A stretch of 64,000 bases of DNA from GCA-2683825 sp965662355 (GCA_965662355.1 CBFIHP010000002.1:62001-126000); one strand, 5' to 3'; shown: positions 17,861 to 26,930, counted from the stretch's first letter. Program-made: numbers and translations. The notes: a model not told the origin generated them from the sequence alone.

Positions 17861-19177
17861 ATGAACCGAGAGAAGCGTACCGGAACCTTTTTCTGGCTCC
17901 TGGCCGGCCTGGCCATAGCCCCCCTCGCCCTGTCCTGCGCCGTCGCGAGCACCGAGCTCGGGACGGACGAGATCGCCGGCCTCGTGCGCCGTGGCGATTA
18001 TAACGCGGCCCTCGGACGCGCCCAGGCCATGGCCGAGGCGCGGCCCAGCGACCGCCACCTGCAGGAGTTCTACCGAGACGTCCGCGTCCACGAGATGCTC
18101 TCGCGGACCCGTCGACTGGTCTTCGATGACAAGCCCGCTGAGGGCCTGGCGATCCTGCAGGAGGCGCTCGACCTCGACCCCCAGAACGGGGTCGTTTTCA
18201 GCTGGATCCAGAAGATCCGCATCCAGCTCGCCGAGGATTGGCTGAACCGGGCCGTCGAGCTGCGCAGCCGCAACCGACTCGAAGAGTCGCGCGAGGCCTA
18301 CGAGGCCTCACTGGCCTACGTGCCACCCTCCGGCGAGCGAGCTGTGAAGCTCTCCAGGGGGGCCAAACTGGGGCTGTCGCGGGTCCTCTTGCTACAGAAT
18401 TACCGCCACGGGCTCTCGAAGACCAAGTTCGACTCGGGCGTCCGTAGTTTCCAGCGCTACCTGTTGCACCAGGCGGGACATTCGTTCGCGGCTTCGGAAA
18501 ACTACGATCCCGAGAACGAGCGGGCGAAGGTACGCGGCGGTCAGGTGGACGAGCTCCTGGCCGAGGAGCGCCTGGCACTGGCCCAGAACTTCGAGGCCGA
18601 CGGCTTGTTCTTCGCGGCGCGCAACGAGTATCGGCTGGTGTTGCTCGTCGATCCGGAATCCGTGGAAGCGAAGGCCGGACTGGATCGCATGGACAAGGAA
18701 GTTCGCGCGACCCAGATCATCAGCGAAGCGGAGATGCAGATCCGGCGCGGGAACCTCGACAAGGCGGGAGTGCTCCTGGCGGAGACCCTGACCTTCAGCG
18801 AGGTCCAGGGCGACGTGATCCAGCGCCTCGAGGGCCAGATCGAGGACCGGAGCCTCGAGCTGATGTACCTCGCGGCCCGTAACTTCGAACACGACTACCG
18901 CTATCACGAGGCGGTTCTCAGCTACGACAAGCTGCTTGAACGGCGCCCCTATTACGAGGATGCCACCGCTCGCAAGCAGACGATCGAGGAGTTCATCCAG
19001 AAGACCGAAGTGGCCTACGAAAAGGCACTGGCCGCCACGGATGACGAAGAGGCGCTCGCGTACCTGCAGCAGATTCAGAACATCTACTGGCCCGAGTATC
19101 AGGACGTTCCCAAACGGCTCAGCGAGCTCGAGGCCCGTCAGTCTGTTGAAGAAGAGGCTGCCGAGGGCGGCAACTGA
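17861..19177 (+). CDS. TPR-containing lipoprotein
   Basis: 438 residues from the ATG at 17861, chosen because it opens a clear lipoprotein signal (basic MNREKR, hydrophobic core, lipobox LALSC with Cys30). A GTG 24 codons upstream is possible but would bury the signal. The mature part is almost wholly helical, with TPR-like units (for example DYNAALGRAQAMAEARPSDR and HEAVLSYDKLLERRPYYEDA) and coiled-coil-prone stretches. It follows lptG by 93 bp and may belong to the same transcription unit. TPR lipoproteins usually scaffold envelope complexes; no specific partner can be named. Confidence 0.75.
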   Translation: MNREKRTGTFFWLLAGLAIAPLALSCAVASTELGTDEIAGLVRRGDYNAALGRAQAMAEARPSDRHLQEFYRDVRVHEMLSRTRRLVFDDKPAEGLAILQEALDLDPQNGVVFSWIQKIRIQLAEDWLNRAVELRSRNRLEESREAYEASLAYVPPSGERAVKLSRGAKLGLSRVLLLQNYRHGLSKTKFDSGVRSFQRYLLHQAGHSFAASENYDPENERAKVRGGQVDELLAEERLALAQNFEADGLFFAARNEYRLVLLVDPESVEAKAGLDRMDKEVRATQIISEAEMQIRRGNLDKAGVLLAETLTFSEVQGDVIQRLEGQIEDRSLELMYLAARNFEHDYRYHEAVLSYDKLLERRPYYEDATARKQTIEEFIQKTEVAYEKALAATDDEEALAYLQQIQNIYWPEYQDVPKRLSELEARQSVEEEAAEGGN

Positions 19178-19191
19178 TCTTTCTCAGCTGC

Positions 19192-19211
19192 CACGGTTCA
19201 CCTCAACCGTG
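19192..19211. terminator. Hairpin between convergent genes
   Basis: CACGGTT and AACCGTG form a perfect 7-bp stem around the loop CACCTC. It lies 15 bp after the TPR lipoprotein stop and includes the stop codon of the convergent membrane gene. No T-run on either side, so it may be a bidirectional but weak terminator. Confidence 0.45.
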
Positions 19212-19961
19212 ACTGCCATCCTGCGCGGTATCGCCTTGTCCCAGGGCAGGGGTCACGCAACTGAAGGCGATGGCCAGGAGCGAAACGAGCGCGGTGCCGG
19301 TCAGGAAGACGGCAGAGATGCGAGCGAATTCGCCATGCCAGACGATGGCGCCCCAGTACCCGTACGGTAGCCACGCGCACATCGCGAAGATCAGCCAGCG
19401 AACCTTCGGTCCGTAGGCCCACTGCGCTTGCGCGGCGGGTAGCTCTTCCTCGTTGTCACCCCGCTCAGCATCGAGGTGGTCGAGGATGAGGGCCGCTTCG
19501 TCGATGAGCGCCTGGTTCCGGCGCAGGCTCTTGATCCCGAGTCCAATGGTCCAGAGGTTGATCAAGCATGCGCTGAGCCCGACCAGCATGTGCACCCACA
19601 CCGGGACCCCGATCAGAGCGCCGTGCCCCAGGACCGCCGCAGCGACCGCGAAGGTGGCGGCGAAGAGTGCGGCTGGATAGGCGACGCGCTCGGCGAAGAA
19701 GTCGTTCAATTGCGCCAGGAACCTCTCCGGTAGGTCGCGCAGCGCCACGGCTTGTCGGAGTACGCGCCCCGTCACGATCATGAAGAGGATCAAGAGCGTG
19801 TTCTGGGCGACGCACCCCATGGAGGTGAACAGCCCGAGATACATGTGGGTCTCGCTGCCGGAATGGAGGGCACCGCTCGCCAGGGTCGCCAGGAGCGCTG
19901 GAACGAGCAGGATTGCCGTCCCGAGGTAGTAGTGGACCATGCGCATGGAATTGGGCGCCAA
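19203..19961 (-). CDS. Polytopic membrane protein, function unknown
   Basis: 252 residues from a TTG at 19961; ATGs six and eight codons in (MRMVHYYLG) are equally good starts. At least six hydrophobic helices are visible: two in the first 65 residues, two in the middle (ALFAATFAVAAAVLGHG, VHMLVGLSACLINLWTIG) and two near the end (WLIFAMCAWLPYGYWGAIVW, then a last helix). The cytoplasmic loops are acidic. I do not recognise the family. It is convergent with the TPR lipoprotein gene and divergent from the histidine kinase gene. Confidence 0.65.
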   Translation of the reverse strand: MAPNSMRMVHYYLGTAILLVPALLATLASGALHSGSETHMYLGLFTSMGCVAQNTLLILFMIVTGRVLRQAVALRDLPERFLAQLNDFFAERVAYPAALFAATFAVAAAVLGHGALIGVPVWVHMLVGLSACLINLWTIGLGIKSLRRNQALIDEAALILDHLDAERGDNEEELPAAQAQWAYGPKVRWLIFAMCAWLPYGYWGAIVWHGEFARISAVFLTGTALVSLLAIAFSCVTPALGQGDTAQDGSHG

Positions 19962-20155
19962 GATAACGATTGTGGGCGCTCAGATGCCCTCTCCTGAGGA
20001 CGAATCCTGGGGAGAAACGGTCGGAATGGGCCCTGGCGGGAGCCCCGAGCCGGGTACGGGTTGTGCAGGGGAGGGGTACGAGCTGCCCACCCAAAATCCT
20101 CCTGCCGGGCCGCCCCTCCGGGGGGATGGCCTCGAGAACACCGCGCGATGCGGCA

Positions 20156-22291
20156 ATGCTGGAGGGTATGCTCGACACCCCGCCGCGCGCGAGTATGTTC
20201 CACCGCATCTCGACCAAGTTGGTGGTGGCCGTTCTGGCTGCCTGTGTCTTGCCCTTCGTCGCCTTCGCGTTCTACATGAACGAGGTGATCGCGGATCGCT
20301 TGACGCGTCACGTCGTGCAACAGGCGCTGATGGGGCTCGTCAAGGATCTGGCGGGTCAGATCGACCGCTTCGTCGATGAGCGTGGCAAGGACCTTGAGCA
20401 GTGGGCGGGTTCGCCGGTAGCGATCAGCGCCCTCGAGGACTACCTCTGGGAGAAGCGCGAGGCGCCCACCTCGGGTCGAACGTCAGGCCAGTCCGTGGAT
20501 GGACTGCCTCCCTGGAACGCGGAGACCCTCGAGCGCTGGCGCTGCGGCGAGTTTTCCCTGGAGTTCGATGAGTCCCATCCCCACCGCGCCCGGGCGACTC
20601 TCGAGTTCGATCGCTACATCGACCTCAAGGTCATCGATATCGATGGAGATGGCGATCCCGAGAAGGTGTACGAGCTCCTGCTCTTGATCGCGGCGGACGG
20701 TTCGCTCGTAACCTGCAACAGCGCCCACGCCGATGCGCCCCTGAAGATCGACAATCTCGAGTTCCTGTTTGCCCGCAACTTCGCGGACGAGCCCTGGTTC
20801 GAGCTCGCTATGCAGGGTGAGAGCGTGCGCATCGACCATCATCGCTCGCCCTACCTGTTCGATATCCCCGAAGGGGACGCCGCCCGGAATTACCAATTGG
20901 GCTTTGTTTCGCCAGTGGTCGATCCGCGTCGCAGGGGAGACGTCAAGGGCGTGCTCTTCTCGCTCGTCAGCTGGAGTTTCGTGCAGAAGCTCGTCGATGG
21001 AGAAGTGATCACGGACGCCTTCCGCGGTCTGGTCAGCGAGGGGGAGGTTCCATCGCCCTACGCCTGGATCTGGGATTCGGATGCGGACACGATCCTCGGT
21101 CACCCCAGGCCCGAGCTCTACTACAAGAGCGTCAGCAAGGACGTCTCCCTGCCCCAGTTGACCCAGGCTGTGCTGGCCAGCGAAAGCGGGTGGGGGCTGT
21201 ACCCCGAATACAACTTCGGCGGCGAGGACAAGAACGCGGCCTTCAAGCGCTGCGTTCCGCTCGAGGGAGGTGACGAGGATCCGAACAACGGATGGGTCAT
21301 CGGAGTCGGCATCGATAACAGGGACATCTACGCCATCGCCGAGGGCTTGCGCGCGCTTCTCCTGGGAGGGACGGGCGGAGTCGTCGTGCTTTCTGTGCTC
21401 CTGACTCTCTTCATTGCGAAGCGCACCACGGGCCCGATCGGTGAGTTGCAGCAAACGACGCGCCGCGTCGCCGATGGGGACCTGGACGTGCGCACCGAGA
21501 TTCAATCGCGGGACGAACTGGGTGATCTGGCCCACGACTTCAACCGCATGACCAGAAAGCTCAAGGAGCAACGTCAGCGCATCATCAAGGCGGAGAAGGA
21601 TGCCGCATGGCGCGAGATGGCCCGCCAAATTGCCCACGACATCAAGAACCCGTTGACGCCCATGAGCCTCTCCTTGGACTTGCTCGAGCGTGCTCGGCGC
21701 GAGCATGCCGAGGGCTCGGAGGAAATCCTCGTACGCACGATGGATCTGATCCGCAGGCAGGTCGAGAACCTGCGCAAGATCGCGGGTGACTTCTACGAAT
21801 TCACCGGCGGGCGCAAACCCGATCCCGAATCGATCGACCTCGTGGAATTGCTCCAGGAGGTCATGCACCTCCACGATGCATGGGCTGTCGAGCTGGGGGT
21901 GGAGGTCCATCTCGACGGCGAATCCATCACGGTGACCGCGGATCTCGGAAAGCTGCGCCGTGTCTTGATCAACCTCGTGAGCAATGCGTTGCAGGCCATG
22001 CCGGAGGGCGGACGGCTCTTCGTTCAATCGGCCTGCCACGAGACCGATCCGGGGCGCGTTTGTCTGACCATCCAGGACACCGGAGTGGGCGTGTCCGAAG
22101 ACGTGGCCGCGCACCTCTTCGAGCCCTACTTCACGACCAAGAGCGAGGGCACGGGGCTCGGGCTCGCGATTTCCAAGCGTGTCCTGGAAGAGATGGACGG
22201 CACCATTGCTCTCGATCCGGCACCCGACAAGGGGACCATCGCGACCGTCACCCTGCCGTTGGCGTACGAGCCTGGTCCCACCGACCCGTGA
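20156..22291 (+). CDS. Membrane sensor histidine kinase, NtrY-like
   Basis: 711 residues if started at the ATG at 20156; ATGs at 20168 and 20195 are alternatives. The first membrane helix is LVVAVLAACVLPFVAFAFY. A 380-residue extracytoplasmic sensor of dCache-like size follows and contains a calcium-loop-like motif, DIDGDGDPE, at residues 161-169. The second helix (GGVVVLSVLLTLFIA) leads to a HAMP domain, then the phospho-acceptor motif AHDIKNPLTPMS as in NtrY-type kinases. The ATPase domain has NLVSNAL, DTGVGV and GTGLGLAISK. No response regulator is next to it, so it is an orphan kinase here. The stop overlaps the next gene by 4 bases. Confidence 0.88.
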   Translation: MLEGMLDTPPRASMFHRISTKLVVAVLAACVLPFVAFAFYMNEVIADRLTRHVVQQALMGLVKDLAGQIDRFVDERGKDLEQWAGSPVAISALEDYLWEKREAPTSGRTSGQSVDGLPPWNAETLERWRCGEFSLEFDESHPHRARATLEFDRYIDLKVIDIDGDGDPEKVYELLLLIAADGSLVTCNSAHADAPLKIDNLEFLFARNFADEPWFELAMQGESVRIDHHRSPYLFDIPEGDAARNYQLGFVSPVVDPRRRGDVKGVLFSLVSWSFVQKLVDGEVITDAFRGLVSEGEVPSPYAWIWDSDADTILGHPRPELYYKSVSKDVSLPQLTQAVLASESGWGLYPEYNFGGEDKNAAFKRCVPLEGGDEDPNNGWVIGVGIDNRDIYAIAEGLRALLLGGTGGVVVLSVLLTLFIAKRTTGPIGELQQTTRRVADGDLDVRTEIQSRDELGDLAHDFNRMTRKLKEQRQRIIKAEKDAAWREMARQIAHDIKNPLTPMSLSLDLLERARREHAEGSEEILVRTMDLIRRQVENLRKIAGDFYEFTGGRKPDPESIDLVELLQEVMHLHDAWAVELGVEVHLDGESITVTADLGKLRRVLINLVSNALQAMPEGGRLFVQSACHETDPGRVCLTIQDTGVGVSEDVAAHLFEPYFTTKSEGTGLGLAISKRVLEEMDGTIALDPAPDKGTIATVTLPLAYEPGPTDP

Positions 22292-23328
22292 GCGAAGATC
22301 GGTCTCTCTCGCTGAGTACCGTGCTCCTGAGCGGTGCCAGTGGCTTTCTGGGCTCGGCCCTCGTGCGAGAGTTGCACGGGCGGGGCGCCCGGATCCACGC
22401 CACCTTCCGGAGCGGCTCTCGGATCGAGCACCTTGCGGCGTTTCCGATCCAATGGCACCTGGCGGAGCTTGAGGATGCCACGGCCTTGCATGCGGCCTTC
22501 CAGAGTGCGGGGGAGGAGGCACGCTCCGCGGGCCGGCGCTTCGACGCCATCAACAGCGCGGCCCTGATCAGCTATCGGCGCGCGGATGTCGAACGCTCGC
22601 GGCGGGTCAACGTCGAAGGCACGCACAACGTTCTTGAGGCAGCGTTGCATTCCGGCGTGCAGCGCCTGTGTCACATCAGCTCGGTCGTCGCCTGTGGACA
22701 CGCAACCCGGGCCGACAGGAGAATCGACGAGGAGCACCCTTTCAATGGCGCGGGACTACGCTCCGCGTACGTGACGACCAAGCGCGGGGCCGAGGTGCTG
22801 GCGCTGGCCATGAAGACACCCCCCGAAGTGGTGGTTTGTCTCCCCGGTGCCATCTTCGGTCCGTCTCCGGCGGGGTCGAACACGACGCGTCTCCTGCGGC
22901 GGATCGAAAAGGGCACGCTCGGGCCCTTCGCCCCTCCGGGGTCGCTCTCGGTCGTGGGGGTCGGCTGCGTGGCCCGGGGAGTCTGTCTGGCCCTGGAACG
23001 GGGCCGTCCCGGACGTCGGTATCTTCTGTGCGAGTCGAATCTGCGCCACGTGGAGCTCTTCTGGATGGCCGCCTCGGCGCTGGGCGTTCGCGGACCACGT
23101 GGTACTTTCCATCCGCTCCTCTGGAGGCTCGTCACGGGAGTGGCGGGACTGCTCGATCGCCTGGTTCCCGCGCAGGAGGCGACCCCCGAGGCGCTTCGAC
23201 TGCTCGGGACCCACTTTCGTTTCGATGCTTCCCGGGCACGGAAAGAACTCGGTTGGCAACCCCGGCCCTTTTCCGAGGTCCTCGAGGAGACCGTGAGCTG
23301 GATGCGCAGGAGTTCGACGGAATCCTGA
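22288..23328 (+). CDS. NAD-dependent epimerase/dehydratase (extended SDR)
   Basis: 346 residues from a GTG that overlaps the kinase stop (GTGA). The Rossmann motif SGASGFLGSALV is near residue 14-25. The catalytic set is present: Ser in HISSVVACG and the YxxxK pair in AYVTTKRGAE. The layout is that of dihydroflavonol-reductase/HpnA-like extended SDRs, which reduce or epimerise sugar nucleotides, sterol-like compounds or hopanoid precursors. The substrate cannot be assigned. Coupling to the sensor kinase gene suggests joint expression. Confidence 0.85.
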   Translation: MSEDRSLSLSTVLLSGASGFLGSALVRELHGRGARIHATFRSGSRIEHLAAFPIQWHLAELEDATALHAAFQSAGEEARSAGRRFDAINSAALISYRRADVERSRRVNVEGTHNVLEAALHSGVQRLCHISSVVACGHATRADRRIDEEHPFNGAGLRSAYVTTKRGAEVLALAMKTPPEVVVCLPGAIFGPSPAGSNTTRLLRRIEKGTLGPFAPPGSLSVVGVGCVARGVCLALERGRPGRRYLLCESNLRHVELFWMAASALGVRGPRGTFHPLLWRLVTGVAGLLDRLVPAQEATPEALRLLGTHFRFDASRARKELGWQPRPFSEVLEETVSWMRRSSTES

Positions 23329-23363
23329 CGATGCGGACGCCGGTTTCTGGTCAGGGGCCAGTC

Positions 23364-23369
23364 TATGAT
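23364..23369 (+). promoter_or_regulatory. Putative -10 hexamer TATGAT before the isomerase gene
   Basis: A good -10 match, 7 nt before the ATG at 23377. If used, the upstream ATG at 23365 would lie inside the promoter and translation would begin at 23377 on a leaderless transcript. Confidence 0.4.
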
Positions 23370-24459
23370 CCCAGGAATGATGTCTCTGTCACGCGTTTTG
23401 CGTCTGGCTCCGATCCTGGTTTCGCTTGCGCTCCTGACCCAGGCCCAGGAGCCGACCCGTCCCGAATCCTTGATGACGGCGCCGCTCTACCTGGGCGTAG
23501 AGCCGCCGGAGTGTCGCAGCGTGCGCACGATCCGTCTGGAGTATGGAGACGGCTCTCGGGTTCATGGGCGCGTCCGCGAGCAGGCGCTCGCGCTCGCGCG
23601 CAACCTGCGGGGCCTGATCGTCGCCGGTGCGGACTTCAAGGAGCTGGCTCGCGCCCATTCGCAGTCACCATCCGCGCGCAACGGGGGTCATCTTGGAACC
23701 CATGCACCCGGAGTGCTCGTTCCGGAGTTCGGCGACTTTCTCTTCGCTGCCAAGCTCGGAGACGTATCGGCGCCGATCGACATCGGAGGTGCCATTCACC
23801 TGCTTCAGCGCACGGAGCGCTGGGCCGCTTGTCGACAGATTTTCCTGAAGGGACGCGGCGAAGAGGTGCGTGCCCTGGCCGACGAGCTCGTGAAGCGTCT
23901 GAGAGAGGGGGCGGACTTTGGCGCGCTCGCGCGCGAGCACTCGGCGGACCCGGCGAGCGCCAAGCACGGCGGAGCCTGGCGTATCTTCGAGCGCGGTCGG
24001 GACGATTCGCTCTTGAAAAGGGCCGCCTTCGAGGTGCATGTGGGGGAGATCTTCGGACCGCTAGCGTCTCCCTTGGGTTTTCACATCGGGCGTCGCGATG
24101 CGATCGGGGGATTCGATGAGAGCCTGCGCGAGCGGAACTGGGTCCGCGCCACCGGGATTCTCATCGCCCACGAAAAGGCGCGGGTCGTCAAAGCGGGGCG
24201 CGGTCTGATCGCGGCCGCGGACCTGGCGAAGGAACTGCACGCCCTGGCCCTCGATCGCAGCCAGGGGTTGAGCGAGCTCGCGGCAAAACATACCGACGAA
24301 CCGGGTGGGCAGGCGCGTCAGGGTGATCTCGGTTGGATTTACCGGGGCAACCCCAATCGATTGGGACCCCTCGAAAGGCTTTTCCTCGTTCCTGCGGGCA
24401 CGCTTCTCGAGCCCAAACACACCGACGAGGGCTGGATTCTTCTCCAGCGCACACGCTGA
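23365..24459 (+). CDS. Secreted peptidyl-prolyl isomerase with three parvulin-like domains
   Basis: 364 residues with an N-terminal signal (LRLAPILVSLALLTQAQ). Three parvulin-like units follow each other: about residues 60-150 (ADFKELARAHSQSPSARNGG, then PEFGDFLFA), 155-250 (ADFGALAREHSADPASAKHGG, then LLKRAAFEV) and 255-364 (LSELAAKHTDEPGGQARQGD, then LERLFLVPAG). PpiC/SurA-type isomerases help outer-membrane and secreted proteins fold in the periplasm. The start at 23365 has AGGGG 7 nt upstream; the ATG at 23377 fits a leaderless transcript. There is no separate chaperone domain, so the protein is almost only isomerase repeats. Confidence 0.8.
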   Translation: MIPGMMSLSRVLRLAPILVSLALLTQAQEPTRPESLMTAPLYLGVEPPECRSVRTIRLEYGDGSRVHGRVREQALALARNLRGLIVAGADFKELARAHSQSPSARNGGHLGTHAPGVLVPEFGDFLFAAKLGDVSAPIDIGGAIHLLQRTERWAACRQIFLKGRGEEVRALADELVKRLREGADFGALAREHSADPASAKHGGAWRIFERGRDDSLLKRAAFEVHVGEIFGPLASPLGFHIGRRDAIGGFDESLRERNWVRATGILIAHEKARVVKAGRGLIAAADLAKELHALALDRSQGLSELAAKHTDEPGGQARQGDLGWIYRGNPNRLGPLERLFLVPAGTLLEPKHTDEGWILLQRTR

Positions 24460-24527
24460 ACGCCTCGCCGACTTCGCATCTCTCATGCGCGCCAATCCCC
24501 ACGGGTAGCGGGGAACGGCGCGTCGGG

Positions 24528-25250
24528 TTGGTGCTCCCGGCCTTGAACGAGGAGGAAGCCCTCCCCCTCGTTCTTGGAGAGTTGCCCGAGGGCGTGTGTA
24601 CGGCTGTCTGCGTCGTCGACAACGGCTCTAGCGATCGCACGCCGGAGGTTGCGCGAGAATGCGGTGCCCACGTCGTGCGCGAGGAGCGGCGCGGCTATGG
24701 ACAGGCGTGCCTGAGCGGCATCGAGTGGATGTGCTCGGGCAAGGGCTTGCAGCCGCCGCTCAGGGCAGGCGACATCCTCGTCTTTCTCGATGCGGATCAT
24801 TCGGACTACCCCGAGGACATCCACGCCATCCTGGAACCGCTTCAAAGCGGCGCAGCGGACTTTGTCATCGGCTCGCGCGTGCTCGGTGGCGCGAGTCTGG
24901 AGGCACTCTTGCCCCAGGCGTGGTTCGGCAACCGCCTCGCATGCTTTCTCATGCGCGTGCTCTTCGACGCCCGCTACAGCGATCTGGGTCCCTTTCGAGC
25001 CCTGGAGGTACAGGTGTTGCGCAGCCTCGAGATGGGCGACCGCACCTTCGGCTGGACGGTCGAGATGCAATTGAAGGCCAAGAGCCTCGGTCTGCGTGTC
25101 GTCGAGGTGCCGGTGCGCTATCGGCAACGCGTGGGCAAGAGCAAGATCACGGGAACGATCTCGGGCACCCTGCGCGCGGGTTGGAAGATCCTCGGATGGA
25201 TCGGCATGTGGCGCGTGAAGACGTGGCTGCGCCCCGTGCGCCGCGCGTGA
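24528..25250 (+). CDS. Family 2 glycosyltransferase (DPM/DolP-mannose synthase-like)
   Basis: About 240 residues. No ATG exists in frame at the front; TTG at 24528 or GTG at 24531 are the usable starts and both come just before the conserved LPALNEEEALP strand. Further family marks are VVDNGSSDRTPEVA, the metal-binding FLDADHSDYPED (DxD) and the acceptor-side segment FRALEVQVLRSLEM. A late positively charged stretch (GKSKITGTISG) matches GT2 enzymes that pass sugars to polyprenyl phosphate. There is no C-terminal membrane helix, so it is probably a soluble or peripheral enzyme. Confidence 0.82.
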   Translation: MVLPALNEEEALPLVLGELPEGVCTAVCVVDNGSSDRTPEVARECGAHVVREERRGYGQACLSGIEWMCSGKGLQPPLRAGDILVFLDADHSDYPEDIHAILEPLQSGAADFVIGSRVLGGASLEALLPQAWFGNRLACFLMRVLFDARYSDLGPFRALEVQVLRSLEMGDRTFGWTVEMQLKAKSLGLRVVEVPVRYRQRVGKSKITGTISGTLRAGWKILGWIGMWRVKTWLRPVRRA

Positions 25251-25279
25251 GCATCCAGCAGGCGCTCACCAGCAGGTCG

Positions 25280-25624
25280 TCAATTGTGGGTGGGGAAGCC
25301 CCAGGTGCCCTCTATGCTCGCAAAACGGATCGAGAAAATGTTGAGCAGCCAGTTGAAGCGCCCCAGGTACGGGCGACGCGTCTCCGAATCGACCTCCATG
25401 TTGGGCAGGGCCGAATCGCTGGCGTTGGCGCGCGCCATCATCAGCGCGTTGCCCGGTAAATCGAGTCCGAGGATGGTCATGGACCAGGCCTTGGAGCGGA
25501 AGGTGCCGGCTTCCGTCTCGGTACGGTCGAACTCAACGCTGGCACAGCCGGGCCCGAGAAGGAGCATGGCGGCGAGGGCCAGCCCGACCAGGCTCGGCCG
25601 CTGCGGGGAGGGCATCTGCTTCAC
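25280..25624 (-). CDS. Small lipoprotein, function unknown
   Basis: 114 residues from a GTG at 25622-25624 (an ATG three codons later is possible). The lipoprotein signal is LVGLALAAMLLLGPGC with the lipobox Cys near residue 27. The mature part has a pattern I associate with small planctomycete lipoproteins (LDLPGNALMMARANASD and a C-terminal IEGTWGFPTHN) but cannot name. It sits alone between a glycosyltransferase and a galactokinase-like gene. Confidence 0.65.
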   Translation of the reverse strand: MKQMPSPQRPSLVGLALAAMLLLGPGCASVEFDRTETEAGTFRSKAWSMTILGLDLPGNALMMARANASDSALPNMEVDSETRRPYLGRFNWLLNIFSIRFASIEGTWGFPTHN

Positions 25625-25631
25625 ACAGGAG

Positions 25632-25637
25632 ACGATA
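25632..25637 (-). promoter_or_regulatory. Putative -10 hexamer TATCGT for the small lipoprotein gene
   Basis: On the minus strand TATCGT ends 7 nt before the GTG start. It is the same hexamer, at nearly the same distance, as before the radical SAM gene at 1036. Confidence 0.4.
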
Positions 25638-25712
25638 GCGATGCACCCACCGCGATCCTACCATTGAGCGCCGACACCCCGGTGAACCCCGCCAAGCTGG
25701 CGCGTGGCTCGT

Positions 25713-26924
25713 ATGAAACCCCGACCGAATCCAGAGGCCACGGGCCTGGCGACCATCGAAGAACTCCTCGAACGGCATGGCGAGACATTTCTCGAGCGCT
25801 TCGGCTCCGGAACTCGGCCGAGGCTCTTCTACGCCCCCGGGCGCGTGAACCTCCTGGGGGCTCACCTGGACTACAACGGTGGTCCCGTCATGCCCACGGC
25901 CATCGACCGCGGGACCTTTTGCGCGCTTCGTCCGCGGGCCGATCGGAGGATCCGTTTCGTGTCGACCCTCGAAGGAGGCGAAACCGAGGTCGAGCTGGCA
26001 GGGCTGCCGCGATCGAGCCTCGGTCAATGGAGCGACTATCCGCTGGGGGTGGTGCGCCACCTCGTCGATCATGGGGCCCGGGCCGAGGGGGTCGACATTC
26101 TCTTCGGCGGCAACCTGCCGATCGGGGCTGGGCTCTCATCCTCTGCCTCGATTTGCGTGGCCACCGCCTTCGCCCTCGGGACCGTGTGGGGGGTCGCGAC
26201 CGATCCACGCTCGTGCATCGCTGCGGCGCTCTTCGCCGAGCGTACGTTTGTCGGCGTTCACTGCGGGATCATGGATCCCCATGCGGTCGCCTTGGCCCGC
26301 CGAGATGCGTTGTTGTGGCTCGATTGCAAGGACGCCTCCTACGAGCACTTGCCACTCCCCGCGGACGACTTGACCATTGCGGTGGCGGACAGCGGTGTGC
26401 GGCGCACCCTGGCGAAGGGGGAATTCAACCGCCGGGTCGCGGAGTGCAGCCAGGCCTTCGAGGCCCTTCGGGTTCACGTTCCCGAGGCCGTGTGCCTGCG
26501 CGACATTCCGCTGGATGTACTCGAACGCCACGGCGCAGCGCTGCCTGGCAACGTGAAGCTGCGCGCGGATCACGTTCTGTCGGAGGTCCAGCGGACCTTC
26601 CGAGCGCGCGAGGCACTCCTGTGCGGAGACCTCGCTAGCTTCGGCGAGTGCCTGACCGGTGCTCACCACTCCATGCGGGATCTGTATCAGGTCTCGATCC
26701 CCGAACTCGACCACCTCGTCGAGTCCGCCCTCGAATGGCCCGGTGCCCTTGGATCACGCCTGACCGGCGCGGGTTTCGGTGGGTGCGTCGTCTGCGTATT
26801 GCGCACCGACGCCCGGGATGGTTTTGCCGACCATCTCGAGCGTCGTTTCGAGGAACGCTTTGGCTCTCGGCCCCCGGTGGAATTCTTCCGCGGGGGCGTC
26901 GGGCCGCACGAAGCGCTTGGCTGA
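25713..26924 (+). CDS. Galactokinase-family GHMP kinase with altered sugar site
   Basis: 403 residues from the ATG (a GTG three codons upstream is possible). The GHMP phosphate loop LPIGAGLSSSAS and the C-terminal GAGFGGCV motif are intact, so ATP-dependent sugar phosphorylation is expected. The galactokinase signature, normally GRVNLIGEHTDYNGG, reads GRVNLLGAHLDYNGG (residues 43-57): the Glu that binds galactose (E43 in human GALK1) is Ala50. The catalytic Asp motif, normally GIMDQ, is GIMDP: Asp is kept and Gln changed. The length and fold are galactokinase-like, but the sugar may not be galactose. No galT, galE or GH gene is adjacent. Confidence 0.8.
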   Translation: MKPRPNPEATGLATIEELLERHGETFLERFGSGTRPRLFYAPGRVNLLGAHLDYNGGPVMPTAIDRGTFCALRPRADRRIRFVSTLEGGETEVELAGLPRSSLGQWSDYPLGVVRHLVDHGARAEGVDILFGGNLPIGAGLSSSASICVATAFALGTVWGVATDPRSCIAAALFAERTFVGVHCGIMDPHAVALARRDALLWLDCKDASYEHLPLPADDLTIAVADSGVRRTLAKGEFNRRVAECSQAFEALRVHVPEAVCLRDIPLDVLERHGAALPGNVKLRADHVLSEVQRTFRAREALLCGDLASFGECLTGAHHSMRDLYQVSIPELDHLVESALEWPGALGSRLTGAGFGGCVVCVLRTDARDGFADHLERRFEERFGSRPPVEFFRGGVGPHEALG

Positions 26925-26930
26925 ACGGCC

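Noticed and set aside
20483..22522. 679-codon minus-strand frame opposite the histidine kinase
   Set aside because: Antisense shadow; no signal, domain or ribosome-binding site, and the kinase on the plus strand is clear.
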